A stretch of 48,418 bases of DNA from Rhizopus sp. PT2906 (lineage: Eukaryota; Mucoromycota; Mucoromycetes; Mucorales; Rhizopodaceae). Position numbers and translations under genes: made by a program. Shown piece after piece: positions 13,174 to 24,744 of the stretch; the stretch's first letter is position 1; each line of letters begins with the position of its first letter. The stretch is from assembly GCA_025529335.1 (NCBI GenBank), contig JAMYHX010000330.1, positions 1-48,418 of the forward strand. The letters are read 5' to 3'. Below the pieces are notes generated by a model. It saw only the letters and a list, made by a program, of their open reading frames with translations, did not search any database and was not told the origin of the DNA.

Positions 13174-14438
13174 TCATGACGATGATGATGAGCTATTAGA
13201 AGTAACCATATCCTCTAGCATGACTGGACTAACCAATGTGGTTGATAACAGTGCGTCACTTCTTGGTAAATGATGACCAGCGGAAGTGGCTTCGTCACTT
13301 GGAGATGCAGGAGCAACCGGTTCTTTGGGTACAACGACAACCACTGGGTTGTTTTCACTAGTCAGGGGCTCTTCCTCTTCTGGTACTGGGTCAATTGCAG
13401 CATTTGCTATTTCTTTTTTATGTTGATTCATAGCCTCTAAAACATCTTCGACTTCGACTGCCACACTGGCTTCCAAATCAAAATAGTTTCGACATAACGG
13501 GCATGAGAATCCTGGATAGTTTTGGAACACGATTGGACGAAGACATTTGAAATGAAAAACATGAGAACAAGGAGCAACAAAGAGAGCTTGGAATGGGGCG
13601 ATGGCATAGAGACAAATACAGCACTCCTGGACGTCTTCACCTACTTTTTCTCCCCCGTGGCTCGCAATGAGCTGATTGCGTAGTTGTTCAAATGCTGTAC
13701 GGGTAAATGGGCTCGAATGTTGTTCAGCACGATTGATCTCGATACGGATACGTACTGCACGGTAGATAGACTCGACACCGCCTTGATAATCAACGCCCAA
13801 TTGTATTGTGTCCCCATCTTTGATCTCTTGTGGTTGACTTTCATGGCTAGGTGGACTGAGCCTTAGACGATTGACAAAGGTGCCACTGGAAGATCCAATA
13901 TCTCTAATAAAGATCTGAAATAACAAGTTAACAAAAAAGGGGCTATTGTCCACAACAAGAAAAAAGGTTTTACCTTTCCATTTTCAGACCATATTTCCGC
14001 ATGATTACGACTCACTACTTTACTTTTGAAAGAAAGTCGTTGATCAATTGTATTTCGATCTGAAAATCGGCCAATGCGATAGATGACGCCTGGTTCAAGC
14101 TCTTTGTCGATCACATCAAAGACAAAGCTTCGACTGGAGAGTCCAACGTTTGGTACAAGGCGAATATGTGGTTTGATCGGAGGGTCGGTATTATTATTAT
14201 TATTAGATTGTTCTACTGTAGGTTGTATTGGTTCATAGGATGAGTCTTGTGAAGGTGAAACAGGGCTTGAGGCCGATAGACGTCTGTGAGCTCTTCGAAT
14301 ACTTGCGAAACCCCGGGTTATTAAGGCGGGTGAAGCTGAACTGGTGGTTGAATTTGAAGCTGATAAACTACGATTACGAGGCATATGTGATGATGTTGTA
14401 CTATTTATTGCAGAGTCACAAAGATGGTGCATATACAT
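13174..14438 (-). CDS. dma1: FHA-RING E3 ubiquitin ligase, Dma1/Dma2-like
   Basis: Predicted E3 ligase joining a phosphothreonine-reading FHA domain to a RING finger, the plan of fungal Dma1/Dma2 and animal RNF8/CHFR. The yeast members delay mitotic exit and control septin and spindle checkpoints. Exons on the minus strand are 13974-14438 and 13174-13914, giving 401 residues with a phase-0 intron of 59 bases inside the FHA domain. FHA signs are YRIGRFSD, SRNHAEIW and, after the intron, IGSSSGTFVNRLRL. The RING follows as CCICLYAI, CSHVFHFKCL and CPLC. The N-terminus is Ser/Thr-rich and probably disordered, and the C-terminus ends in a poly-Ser tail. Translation may start at the first Met or at the downstream MPRNRSLS Met. 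It is convergent with the AP-2 alpha gene. Confidence 0.93.
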
Positions 14439-16096
14439 TCATTTATAATAAAGAGTCTTTTTTATATCTTGTTGTTTTTCTTTTTTTTTTGAAAGATATT
14501 ATAAAAGAGAGGGAAAAAATAAAAAAAAAAAAAAGAAAAAAAAAAACGGGTTTTCATTGATTTCATTCAACTCCGTTCTAGATTGGTCAATTAAACTCCG
14601 TACATAAACAAACTGGTTGTAAGACAAACCTATAGCTTTAATATAAAGGTCAGTGCACACCACAAAAAACAATGGGTTTGTTTGATAATAATTGATTCTT
14701 AATTCATTTAAATGTAGAGATTTATGCAAATAATAAAAAGAAGTATAGAAAGCAAGTGAATGAGGCTAATACTGTTTTTGGAAATGAAGAAAACTGATTC
14801 TACTCTAAATTTGGCAAGTCATTGAAATCATTGTTTTCCTTAAAGCTAGAAGGGTAATACTATTTATCACATATGGCATCATACGAGAAGGAGCACTCAT
14901 CTCTAAAGGAATTAACTCCCGTGGTGTCTACTATTTCACAATAGATAACAATAACTTAAAAGCACATTCTATGGAAAATAATGCTTTTATCCTTGACCGC
15001 TCATTTAAACAGTTGCTTACACAAACCCGCATTTCATCAATAAATTGTTACAATTAATACATTTACGAATTGTATTTCTTTATTTTGTGCGTAATTAATA
15101 ACAATGTCCTCATACATAGACAATTAATTCTTCCTTTCTTACCCTTTGAGACTATAAGGAAGGTTGCTCTTTTTTTTTTCTTTGTCTTATCTGAAGGCTG
15201 TATTTTTACTACACTAGCTACAGGCAGAGCTTGCTGCTGTCAGGATTGAAGGAGGTCAAATATCGTAATACCACCCTTCTTTGAATTAACTATTTCCAAT
15301 CTTCCAATCTTCCTTCCCAATACCGCACATTCTGTCTTGTTGTTTGATTCATGGCTTAAGTGCTATTATGTCCTCCTTCTCTCTCCTTCTACAACACCAG
15401 ACCGCCACTTTGTTGTGCTTCTTGTTTACAAAGACTACAAGTCCGAGATCCATTCATGAAGACTATAAAGTAAAATTTATTTGGTATTAAGAAACAATGT
15501 ATATATAGATTGTATCTTTAATCATGGTCTCATAAAGATTAGAAAAAGTAGCATATTACTTTTACTTTGAAAATCTTCACAATCTGCACTCTATATTACT
15601 TGATGCGTATCATAGTCTCTTTTTGACTTGCAGGATCAATAATATCAGAGAGACATCAAATAAAGAAAGATATAATGCATATTTTCGAAACAAAGCGAAT
15701 AGGACACTCAGTTTCTTTTTTTGCATAACCAATTGTCAATGAAGAAAACGGTTTGAAAATGTGTTTATTATTGTTAGACATGATAAGATCAATGGGCTTC
15801 TTATGTTGGCTCATTGAGAAAGTTATTGTAGCGACAAAATATCCTTTATCATCAAATCATATATGCTTACATGCCTAAGAACTCATTAGTTGTTACTTAA
15901 AAGTGAATGCTTATAAAAAAAATGCATTGCCAATAGAGTTCCTGTTCGGAGCAATCCTGTTTTGAAACCTCGGCTCATGTCTTTTTTGTTTTCCGAACAC
16001 TTCAAAGAAAAACCCTTCAGTTGCTATTATCAGCTCACAATATCTACTTGTGAGAAACAGTCTCGATATAGCAGATAAGCAACAAATGATGTATCC

Positions 16097-16133
<37 letters not shown>

Positions 16134-16566
16134 AAGCGAGCGAGTTTATATTCGCAGCAGCAAAGATTCAATGGTAGTGCTCATTGATTTCATAAGCAAG
16201 TTTCAATCGTGGTGGCTTATTATGAAAAATAGTAATTATAAATGGAAAATCCCCTTAGCGGTTATGTTTGAAACTGTCTCGGCTAAATAGCACTGATTCC
16301 AGACAAAGTCAAAGTATTGTTCTTTCCTTTTGCCTGAGCAATTCTTAGCATAAACATCACATCTAAAATTAGAGATGGTAATATTTTATTAAACAAGATA
16401 GTAAAACTGTGTGCTACCCAAATGATGTGCCAAGGAGTGATGCTTATGTATTAAAGGTGAAGAATATCTCTTCCTTAAAAGACAGAACTGAGATTCAAAA
16501 ACGAAGCTGCAATATAAAAATGGAAAGAAAGGAAAAGAACCTGTTCTTTCTTTTTTTGTTATTAGC
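14439..16566. other. Gene-free 2.1-kb intergenic region
   Basis: AT-rich DNA with poly-A/T tracts near 14520-14550 and a (GT)n run at 16097-16122. It contains the promoter of the FHA-RING gene at the left and of the phosphatase gene at the right. Every ORF seen is short, low in complexity or without a recognisable family. I found no convincing transposon protein relic or tRNA. Confidence 0.5.
16097..16122. repeat. (GT)n microsatellite
   Basis: About 13 GT units followed by imperfect GTAT/GTGT copies. It is noncoding and lies about 450 bases before the phosphatase start. Confidence 0.9.
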
Positions 16567-17680
16567 ATGGTATTTTTCAATAACAAAAGCACAGAGAGTA
16601 TAGAATACATAGACGCCATACCCGAAAATTATAAAACAAAAAAACAAAAGAGATTATGGAAAATAATTGGAGCTAGTATTGCTGCTGTTGTCATTATTAT
16701 CATCGTCATTGTTGTCGCAGTTGTTGTCACTGACAACAAGAAGAGACAAGATGCAGCCAATACACTCGGCAACGATGCGAATAATAATTCTAAATATCCA
16801 ATTTCTCCTTATTCTCACATGACACAAATTATAACAAATAATGATACATCACTTCAACAAAAGGAACGCATATTTGTCGTTGGTGACATTCACGGGTGTA
16901 TCGACGAATTCAATGCACTCATAAGCGCATTGAACTATACTGATAGAGACCAGCTTATCTTGGCGGGCGATTTAACTTCAAAGGGACCAGACAGCATAGG
17001 TGTCATTCGACGAGCAAAAGAATTGGGCGCTCTCTGTGTCCGTGGTAACCATGACGATAAATTAATTCGATTCAAGACCTTTGAGTTAGTTAACGGCCAA
17101 GGATCTATGGCTCCACCTAAGGCTGTGATGCCAGAAGGCAACGTGCCTGATCCACTTAAATTTAACAACTATCATGAACCAATTGCATTGTAAGCTTTAT
17201 ATACTCAATCGCTTTTCTTTTCCTTTCTTACTAATACCCTTTCTTTTTAGAAACATGTCCAAAGAAGATTATGACTATTTATCGTCCTGTCCTGTCATCC
17301 TTCATCTTCCATTCCTAAACAATACTATTGTGGTTCATGGCGGTCTTGACCCTAGCATTCCAGCACTCAAGGATCAAGTTCCTTATTTAGTTATGAACAT
17401 GCGTGATATAGACAAGAACAACATACCCACACGCGACAAAGTAGGCACACAATGGGCAGTCGAATGGAACTCGTATCAAAAGAGTTTGACAGTGAATAAC
17501 ACAATGATCTATTATGGACATGACGCCGGTCGGGGATTGAACCTACAACAGTACACCTTTGGCGTGGATACCGGCTGTGTCTATGGAAACCAGCTGACAG
17601 CCATCAACATCAGAACACATGAGCTCACTCAAGTCAAGTGTGCAATGCACTATCCAAATGGAGGCGATGAGGACGATTAG
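16567..17680 (+). CDS. PPN2: Membrane-anchored calcineurin-like phosphoesterase, Ppn2-like endopolyphosphatase
   Basis: PPP-superfamily metallophosphoesterase. Exons 16567-17189 and 17251-17680 give 350 residues. A short basic cytosolic N-terminus (KTKKQKRLWK) precedes one hydrophobic segment of Ile, Val and Ala at about residues 38-56, predicting a type II signal anchor with the enzyme on the lumenal side. Metal and catalytic motifs are in order: GDIHGC, GDLTSKGPDS, GNHDD, HGGLDP, YYGHDAGRG and DTGCVYG. Yeast Ppn2 is a vacuolar zinc-dependent endopolyphosphatase with the same plan, so vacuolar polyphosphate cleavage is the best guess. A related bis(5'-nucleosyl)tetraphosphatase or protein phosphatase activity cannot be excluded from sequence alone. 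A plus-strand gene for a NuiA-like inhibitor starts 118 bases downstream. Confidence 0.85.
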
Positions 17681-17797
17681 ATCAATAAACTTTTCATTGA
17701 TGTCATGCACGTCACACTTTTATTTTCTCTCTTTCTATTTTTAAAGATTGTGCTCTTTTCTTTTTTCTTTTTTTCTTTTCGATTTTAAACTTTAACG

Positions 17798-18307
17798 ATG
17801 ACCGATAATAATGATGGTGAGGACGCCTATATGCAAATGCTGAATAATCCAATGATCAATCCTCCTCATTCTACAAAACCTCAAATGACCAAAGAATCCA
17901 AGCTGAAGCCTGCCTCATTTCCGATTGTCGAAGAGGTACGCAACCTGTTGACAAGCTCAGCAAAGAATATTTATCTCGAATCAGAATCCGATGAACCTTT
18001 TGAATGGATCAACACTAAAACCACAAAAACAACATTACCCACTTCTATAGACGAACTAGATGATCTTGACCTATTGAACGGTGACGAAGAAAACCATCTC
18101 GAAATAAAGTCATATCACGAGTTCCTACAAGACGAACGATACAGACCGATTAAAGAAAGTCTAGACAAATTAAAGGAAAAGGTTGATCAAGAAAGCAAAG
18201 TCTATCTTGTCGGAAGAAACTCAATCACCGTGTTGATCCTGACTATAGTTCATCATGAACAGGAACACGCTATCGTTGGGCTAAAGAGTCTGTTGGTTCA
18301 GACGTAA
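17798..18307 (+). CDS. NuiA-like nuclease A inhibitor family protein
   Basis: Intronless ORF of 169 residues that resembles the nuclease A inhibitor (NuiA) family, best known from cyanobacteria, where NuiA binds and blocks the DNA/RNA non-specific nuclease NucA. The resemblance starts after a disordered N-terminus of about 40 residues. It covers an N-terminal helix plus LESESDEPFEW (compare the family's YPSESDxPFE), a central helix with Tyr and Arg, and the closing strands VYLVGRN and IVGLKSLLVQT. The family is normally about 130-150 residues, so the N-terminal extension is extra. There is no signal peptide, which points to the cytosol. Mucoromycota encode secreted and mitochondrial non-specific endonucleases that could be targets, but that link is inference. 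The assignment rests on pattern memory rather than a search. Confidence 0.7.
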   Translation: MTDNNDGEDAYMQMLNNPMINPPHSTKPQMTKESKLKPASFPIVEEVRNLLTSSAKNIYLESESDEPFEWINTKTTKTTLPTSIDELDDLDLLNGDEENHLEIKSYHEFLQDERYRPIKESLDKLKEKVDQESKVYLVGRNSITVLILTIVHHEQEHAIVGLKSLLVQT

Positions 18308-18494
18308 CTGGGATGCTTAAAAAATCATCGGAGCTTGTGTACTCTGAGCGGGCAACGTAGGCATGATGCAACTGCATAATAAAAGTTTTACATCATCTTT
18401 TGCTAAGAAAACCCCTTCCTTAAAGCATTGTATATAAAGAGTCTTTTTTTTTTCTTTTTATTCTGTCAGCTTTATTTTTTTCTTTTTATCAGAA

Positions 18495-18685
18495 ATGACT
18501 GTGTAAGTTTTTGAATGATTTGAAACAAGTATCTTTTTTGACACCTATATTAGTGCTGATGTTGGACTTATTGGATTAGCCGTGATGGGTCAAAACTTGA
18601 TTTTAAACATGAACGATCACGGCTTTGTTGTCTGTGCTTATAACCGCACAACTTCCAAGGTGGATCACTTTTTAGAAAACGAAGC

Positions 18686-18724
<39 letters not shown>

Positions 18725-20105
18725 ATAATAACATATTGATTATTCCCGCTAGGCACCAAGGTCGTCGGTGCTCACTCTATCGAGGAATTCTGCTCAAAGC
18801 TGAAACGACCTCGCAAAATCATTTTACTTGTCAAGGCTGGTTCAGCTGTCGATAACTTTATTGAACAACTGTTACCTCACCTAGAACAAGGTGACATCGT
18901 GATTGATGGTGGCAACTCACATTTCCCAGACTCGATTCGTCGCTGCAAGGAATTGGAAGACAAGGGTATTCTCTTTGTTGGCTCAGGTGTTTCAGGTGGT
19001 GAAGAAGGCGCACGTTACGGCCCTTCCTTGATGCCTGGTGGTAACCCCAAGGCATGGGAGCACATCAAGCCCATCTTTCAAGCGATTGCTGCCAAAGCAC
19101 CTGATGGTGCTCCTTGTTGCGATTGGGTGGGCGAATCAGGCGCTGGACATTATGTCAAGATGGTTCACAATGGCATAGGTAAGTTACATTTCTATTTATG
19201 CATCATGTCTCTTATATTATATAGAATACGGTGATATGCAGTTGATCACTGAAGTCTATCACATTATGAAAGAAGTGCTCCACTTGACAGAAGACGAAAT
19301 GGCCGACGTGTTTGAGACATGGAACAAGGGCGATCTCGACTCATTCTTGATCGAAATCACACGTGATATCCTTCGTTACAAAGATCAAGACGGTAAGGCT
19401 CTGGTCGAGAAGATTCGCGACACGGCTGGCCAAAAGGGAACAGGCAAATGGACCGGTATCGACTCTTTGGACCGTGGCATCCCTGTGACATTAATTGGTG
19501 AAGCTGTATATGCACGATGTCTATCCTCCCTCAAGGACGAACGTGTGCGAGCAAGCAAGATCCTAAAGGGTCCCACCCAAGGCCAATTCACAGGCGACAA
19601 AAAGAAGTTGCTTGATGCCCTTGGTCAAGCACTGTACGCGTCCAAGATTGTGTCTTATGCTCAAGGATTTATGCTCATGCGTCAAGCGGGTGCCGACTAT
19701 GGATGGAACCTCAATTTTGCAGGTATTGCTCTCATGTGGCGTGGAGGTTGTATCATTCGATCGGTCTTTTTAGGTAAGATCAAGGACGCCTTCACCAACA
19801 ATCCACATCTGGAGAACCTCTTGTTTGATCCTTTCTTCCAAGAGGCTACCGCCAAGGCTCAAGATGCCTGGCGTCAGGTCGTCGCGACTGCTGTTCAAGC
19901 CGGTATCCCAACACCCGCTCTCTCAACCGCACTTAACTTTTACGACGGTCTCCGTCATGAGAAACTGCCTGCTAACCTCATCCAAGCTCAACGTGATTAT
20001 TTTGGTGCTCACACCTATGAATTGCTCGATAACCCTGGTACCTACGTTCATACCAACTGGACTGGAAAAGGTGGCTCTGTCTCGGCCTCAAGTTACAATG
20101 CCTAA
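18495..20105 (+). CDS. GND1: 6-phosphogluconate dehydrogenase, decarboxylating
   Basis: Cytosolic enzyme of the oxidative pentose phosphate pathway that converts 6-phosphogluconate and NADP+ to ribulose-5-phosphate, CO2 and NADPH. Exons 18495-18502, 18554-18690, 18753-19178 and 19225-20105 give 483 residues, the usual length. The first coding exon is only 8 bases (Met, Thr and part of Val). The Rossmann start VGLIGLAVMGQNL carries the nucleotide-binding GxAxMG loop. The substrate signature is IDGGNSHFPD, followed by VGSGVSGGEEGARYGPS and the catalytic GAGHYVKMVHNGI. The C-terminal helical domain shows WTGIDSLDRGIPVTLIGEAV and ends with a short flexible tail. The family is strongly conserved and the call is secure. 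Confidence 0.97.
18692..18717. repeat. (TA)n microsatellite in 6PGD intron
   Basis: A TA dinucleotide run begins right after the donor GT of intron 18691-18752, so the donor reads GTATAT and merges into the repeat. Confidence 0.9.
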
Positions 20106-20128
20106 CGCTTTTGTGTAAATAATAATGT

Positions 20129-20144
20129 CACACACACACACACA
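20129..20144. repeat. (CA)n run in 6PGD 3' flank
   Basis: About eight CA units lie 24 bases after the 6PGD stop codon, in the 111-base spacer before the next gene. Confidence 0.85.
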
Positions 20145-20215
20145 TTTATATTCTATAAAATAAAGAAAGCATTCCTTTATCTTTTTCATTCTTCTTTTGT
20201 TCTTTATTGCCAAAA

Positions 20216-21961
20216 ATGGTATTTTTGTTTCCTGTCGCACTTGGATTATTAGTAGTGAGTAATGCAGTTCAAGCAACGATTCAACAAGTTGATCCCAAGA
20301 CGATCGAAACAAGAGGTTCAGGAGCTCTGTAAAAATTAAAAAAGAATGCATATATATATATATATATATATATTATAAAAGGCTGACATGCATTGCTAGA
20401 TTTGTAGAGTTCTTTCAGCCAAACTGTGCATCTTGTGAGGAATTAAGTAAGCTACATCATCTTTATATTTTATTTTTTTTCTTACTCTTTTTGTTTTAGC
20501 CACTCAAATAGAGCAAGTAGCCTCTAAGTATAAAAAAGAGAACACGGCATTCGTGAGGATCAACTGTGATGACTATAAAGGCTACTGTCGAGATAAACAC
20601 GTCGAGGCTTTCCCCGCTTTCTTAGCCAGCTTAGATCGTGGACCTTGGAAGCGATTTGACCCTAACCAGCAGACATTGGAAGAATTTGTTCAGCAAAATA
20701 GACCATACAGAAATACAGAGGGAGAGAGCAAGTCGATTACTACACGTGAAGAAATAGAAGCGATTGTTAAAAGTAAAGAGCCTTGGTTTATCAAGTTTTA
20801 TGCTCCCTGGTGCGGACACTGTCAGGCATTGGCTGGGGAGTGGGTCATGACTGCAAGTCGATTGAAAGATAAGGTGAATGTGGGTGAGGTTAACTGTGAA
20901 TCGAATAAAGGTAAACTAGAGGAAGTACAATAACGGACAAAAGCCTTAGATTTCTTCGATAGACTTGTGTAAGGAACATAAAGTGACTGGATTGCCTACA
21001 TTAAAATAGTAACAAAAGACATATATTTGTAGAATTCATCTCACACACTATTTCTCCTAGTTTTATACATGGTACGTCCATCCAATTTCATGGTGAACGC
21101 AAGGCAGATGCTCTTGTCGAATTTGCACTCGAGTATACCGGTTCAGCGGTTCGTGATGTCCGTCGAGACCAACTCTTTGACGACCTGTTGAAGAAAAGTG
21201 ATGTGAATCTGGTCTATGTGACTGAGAAGCAAACCAAGGAACATCTCGAGCAACTCGAACAAATTGCGCCTTCGTACCTGCAATCAATACCATTTTATAC
21301 CACATCTGACCCTTCAAGTGCTCAACGATTTGGTCTATCGAAACTGCCTGCGATCGTCATCCTCAAGGACAACCAACAGTTTGTGTATGACGGCCATCAA
21401 GATTTAAGTGCATGGATAAAGAATCACAGCAAGCCATTGGTGACCACCATCTATCCACATAACTCACGCGAGATCTTGAAGGAGTATCCTGGCCTGGTCG
21501 TCCTCGGCCTCTTTAACCCCACCGATACATCCTCTCATGAAGCCTTCCGTCATCTCTCAGCACAATGTCAACGTGATGACATCTTATTTGCTCAACTTGA
21601 TGCTTGGGAGTATGCTCCGTTTGTTTCTCGTTCGTATGGTATCAATCTGGTCCATTTACCAGCTGTCGTCATCCTCGACTCATCTCATCAACAATATTTC
21701 AAGACAAATAAGGATGAAGAACGATTTGATGTCCAGGCTCGTCCTCAAGAGATTTTGGACTCTCTCGATCACCTCGACACTCTTACGCCCATCTCCACTG
21801 TGCCTCCCAAGTTGATAAGCTATGCAGCCAATGTAGTCAATTACATCATGGATTATTGGGTCTTGTTCTCATCAGGAGCAGTCGCTCTTTTGGCTCTCTT
21901 GGTCATCTTGCTTGCGGTCACAGGAAATGAACAAGAAACTCCAAAAAAGAAAAAGGAATGA
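20216..21961 (+). CDS. ER-membrane protein disulfide isomerase (TMX/Eps1-like)
   Basis: Type I membrane thioredoxin-family oxidoreductase predicted to form or isomerise disulfides in the ER lumen. Exons 20216-20328, 20400-20446, 20500-20910, 20963-21008 and 21061-21961 give 505 residues. An N-terminal signal peptide (MVFLFPVALGLLVV) leads to a first thioredoxin-like domain with FFQPNCASC, a non-classical CxxC. A second has the classical FYAPWCGHCQAL, followed by a VTGLPTLK cis-Pro loop. Two more redox-inactive thioredoxin-like folds seem to follow. One transmembrane helix near residues 470-492 precedes a lysine-rich tail ending KKKKE, which fits a KKxx ER-retrieval signal. Yeast Eps1 and animal TMX proteins share this plan. 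A (TA)n repeat fills part of the first intron. Confidence 0.88.
20351..20373. repeat. (TA)n microsatellite in PDI intron 1
   Basis: A TA dinucleotide run inside intron 20329-20399. Confidence 0.85.
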
Positions 21962-22006
21962 TTTATTTGTATACATGAAAATAAGGAGGAATAAAAAAAG
22001 AACCAA

Positions 22007-22707
22007 TCAATGGCCTTTATTTACAGTAGGTTGTCTATGGATATCAATAGGTGGTAATATAGGGGGCGGACTATTATTTATTGTTGTTGTTGTCGTCGTC
22101 GTCGGCGTCGACGTGATCAATTTAGGCAACGTTCGCTGTCTTTTATTTTCTTGAGGTCGATGTAATTTTGCTTTTAATGCTTCCATGACGATACGATGAG
22201 ATACATCATCCGAAAATGGTGATCGCTGTCTCTTCTTACTTGTCTTTTCTGTAGGTGACACAGGTGTGGTCGGTTGGTGTAAATAGGGGCGACATAATGG
22301 ATGAGCAGAATGTGGATAATCTTCGGATGATGTGATACGAGCTAATACTTGTTGTTGAATGGGTGCCAAATAAGGATATGTAGATTGTTGTTGTATTCTG
22401 ACGAGTTGAAGGTCAAGCTGACGAAGATGGACCTTGGCTTGCTCAGTTTTTAAAACGTATTGTGCTGTTTGTCTCTTATCCAATTTAAAAATAAATAAAT
22501 AAATAAAAAAAAAGAGTGTGTTTATATATTGTAAAAAAGCGAAAAATAATAATTTACTTTGTCTTCCTCTGATTTCGCCATCAAGACATGCTTAAGTAAA
22601 TCTGCGTTTGTATATCTTTCGAGTATTTCTTTTATTGAAATATCTTGGTCTGAAGGAGGAGGTATTGGCCACTTGAATGTAGGTGATTTAGGCTGAGGAG
22701 AAGCCAT
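22007..22707 (-). CDS. Unrecognised coiled-coil, proline-rich protein
   Basis: Two minus-strand exons, 22558-22707 and 22007-22474, give 205 residues in a clean open frame with good splice signals (GTAAAT donor). I do not recognise a family. The N-terminus is Pro- and Ser-rich (SPQPKSPTFKWPIPPP). Next comes a charged helical stretch that reads as a coiled coil (IKEILERYTNADLLKHVLMAK, continuing over the exon join into QYVLKTEQAKVHLRQLDLQL). The second half is low in complexity. It carries a basic KKRQR cluster, a KRQRTLPK cluster that could be nuclear localisation signals, and a poly-Thr run. A small nuclear or transcription-related protein is possible, but that is a guess. Its 3' end lies 46 bases from the convergent PDI gene. 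Confidence 0.7.
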
Positions 22708-22775
22708 ATATATAAAAAAAAAAAAAAAAGGAAAGGAAAGGAAAGGAGAAAGAAATAGAGATGTAGGACAAAATT

Positions 22776-24437
22776 CTAATTTTTTAAATCGTCAGTTACC
22801 GAATTTTGGTCTGCATCATCATCATTTTCCTCCTGCGACAATTCTTCCAACGTCTTTCCTTTTGTTTCATTGATCAAAAACGATGATAGTATACCCGTGA
22901 GCATGAATAAAGCAAATAATTGAAGTAAATGATTAATCCATGCATTCGGTCCACCAATGTCCTTGAGTAAACCAAAGGCAACCTGAGCAATGATGGATCC
23001 TATCTTTCCAGAGGCTGCTGAAATACCGTGAGCGGTCGATCGGTAGTGAGTAGGGAAACATTCACCAGGAACAACAAAGGTTGTTGTATTAGGGCCCCAA
23101 TTGAAAAAGATTTGTGTGATCGTGAAGAGGACGATAAAGAGCACGATCGAACGTTCGATAATGGCATGGTAGCCAAAACCAAGAATGACAAATAGAATTG
23201 TCAACATGGTGAATCCCATGATCTGAATCGTCTTGCGGCCCATTTTATCAATGGTGAACACTGAGATCCAATAGCCTGGTACAGATCCTAGTAGATTGAT
23301 GATCACGTTACCCACACATGTCCTGAAAACGGCACTGTAGAGAATCTATCAGTATTTCTTCTTGCTTTCACTTCTTTCTTACTTGTATGCATCTGGTCCG
23401 CCTGCAAATCCAATGTTTTGAAGAATAATCGAGTTATTAAGACCGATGCCATACCATGCGACGTCCAAAGCAAACCATGAATACGCCGTTCCCAAAAGCA
23501 CGCGACCATGTCTCCAATGTCCGAAATAACGAAAAAAGTCTTTCCAAGAAGCCTTGGTCTGGGCTGTGTCTGCAGAAGAAGAAGAAGAAGAAGGAGGAAT
23601 GGGCTTTCCATTTTCATGCAAGAACTTTCTCGCATCCTGTTCAGCCTGACCGAGTTTATGTTCAACATCCATCGTATATCGAGGTGTTTCGGGGATTGTC
23701 AGACGGTAATAGAGAGCACACACAGCAGGAACAGCACCAAGACCAATGACAATACGCCAGACATAATCCAGATACATTTGATCCGCTTCAATTGCACTCT
23801 TGTAAGCAGCAGTGACAACCATACCAACCAGACTAGCCGTGACTTGTCCGATACCCTGCATGGCAAAGACTGCGGCCATCATTGCACCACGATGTCGAGT
23901 AGTGGCAAATTCAGCTGTGATCACAGACGATAACGGGTAATCGCCACCGATACCAATACCGACAAGGATACGCCAAAAGGTGATGACGGCCCAAAAGGAA
24001 GCTGCGGGTGCATTGCCCACCAAGGTTTGACCGATGGTACCAATGATGATGATCATCAACTCCACTCCGTACATTCTTTTACGACCCACACGATCAGCCA
24101 ACCATCCAAATAAAAGTTGTCCGATGACAGTGCCTGCAGAACAAGACACCTTGATCGCCGTATCAATATCATGTGGTGTCTTGTTTCCTTCGTTCGGCCA
24201 GTAGACATAGCCAATCATTGTCGAGACTAGATTGATGGCAAAGATATCGTAGGCATCCGTAAAGAAACCGATGCCAGAGACAAGACATGCTCGGATATGA
24301 TACCAGCCAAATTTAGCATTGTCAATCTATTCAGATATCAGTACAGCATATGAATTCGTCATTCACTTTACTTCTTCCAAGGCAAGTCGTCTTCTTTCTT
24401 TTGCAGTAAGAATAGTTTCTGTATTCAATTCGCTCAT
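22776..24437 (-). CDS. PHO84: High-affinity inorganic phosphate:H+ symporter, PHO84-like
   Basis: Major facilitator superfamily transporter of the phosphate:H+ symporter family at the plasma membrane. Minus-strand exons 24372-24437, 23383-24326 and 22776-23334 give 522 residues with about 12 hydrophobic segments. Typical motifs are ACLVSGIGFFTDAYDIFAIN in segment 1, GWLADRVGRKRMYG (the MFS loop 2-3 signature) and the family hallmark GIGIGGDYPLSSVITAEFA. After the central loop, which is Ser-rich, come FALDVAWYGIGLNNSI and the second half with TFVVPGECFPTHYRSTAHG. The start Met follows from a 66-base first exon whose frame joins without a stop. It is the last of three minus-strand genes in this stretch. 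Substrate is inferred from the GGDYPLS signature. Confidence 0.92.
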
Positions 24438-24744
24438 AAAGATTTATAAAGAAGGAAAGAAAAAAGAGTATAGTTTAGATAGATATATATATATATAAGC
24501 TTTCGTCTTTTCTTCGTCATAAGTGTCCTTTTGACGTTTTAGACCAAGTTTTTCTACTCCAATAATAATGTCCACATGCTAACCCATTGTTCTTTTAAAG
24601 CTTTGAAGCGCATAAAATAAGATAATTTCCATAAAAGTATTATCAATCGAAGATCGAACCTTTATTTAAGCGGGGAACACAAATAAGAGCATGATTTCAT
24701 ATGAAATACCTGATTTATTTATTTTACAGTCAAAATTATACAGC

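Noticed and set aside
16097..16122. (GT)n as a functional Z-DNA or recombination site
   Set aside because: A simple microsatellite with nothing around it to support a function.
14439..16566. Possible tRNA or small RNA in the long intergenic region
   Set aside because: I looked for B-box-like GGTTCGA motifs and cloverleaf ends and found none.
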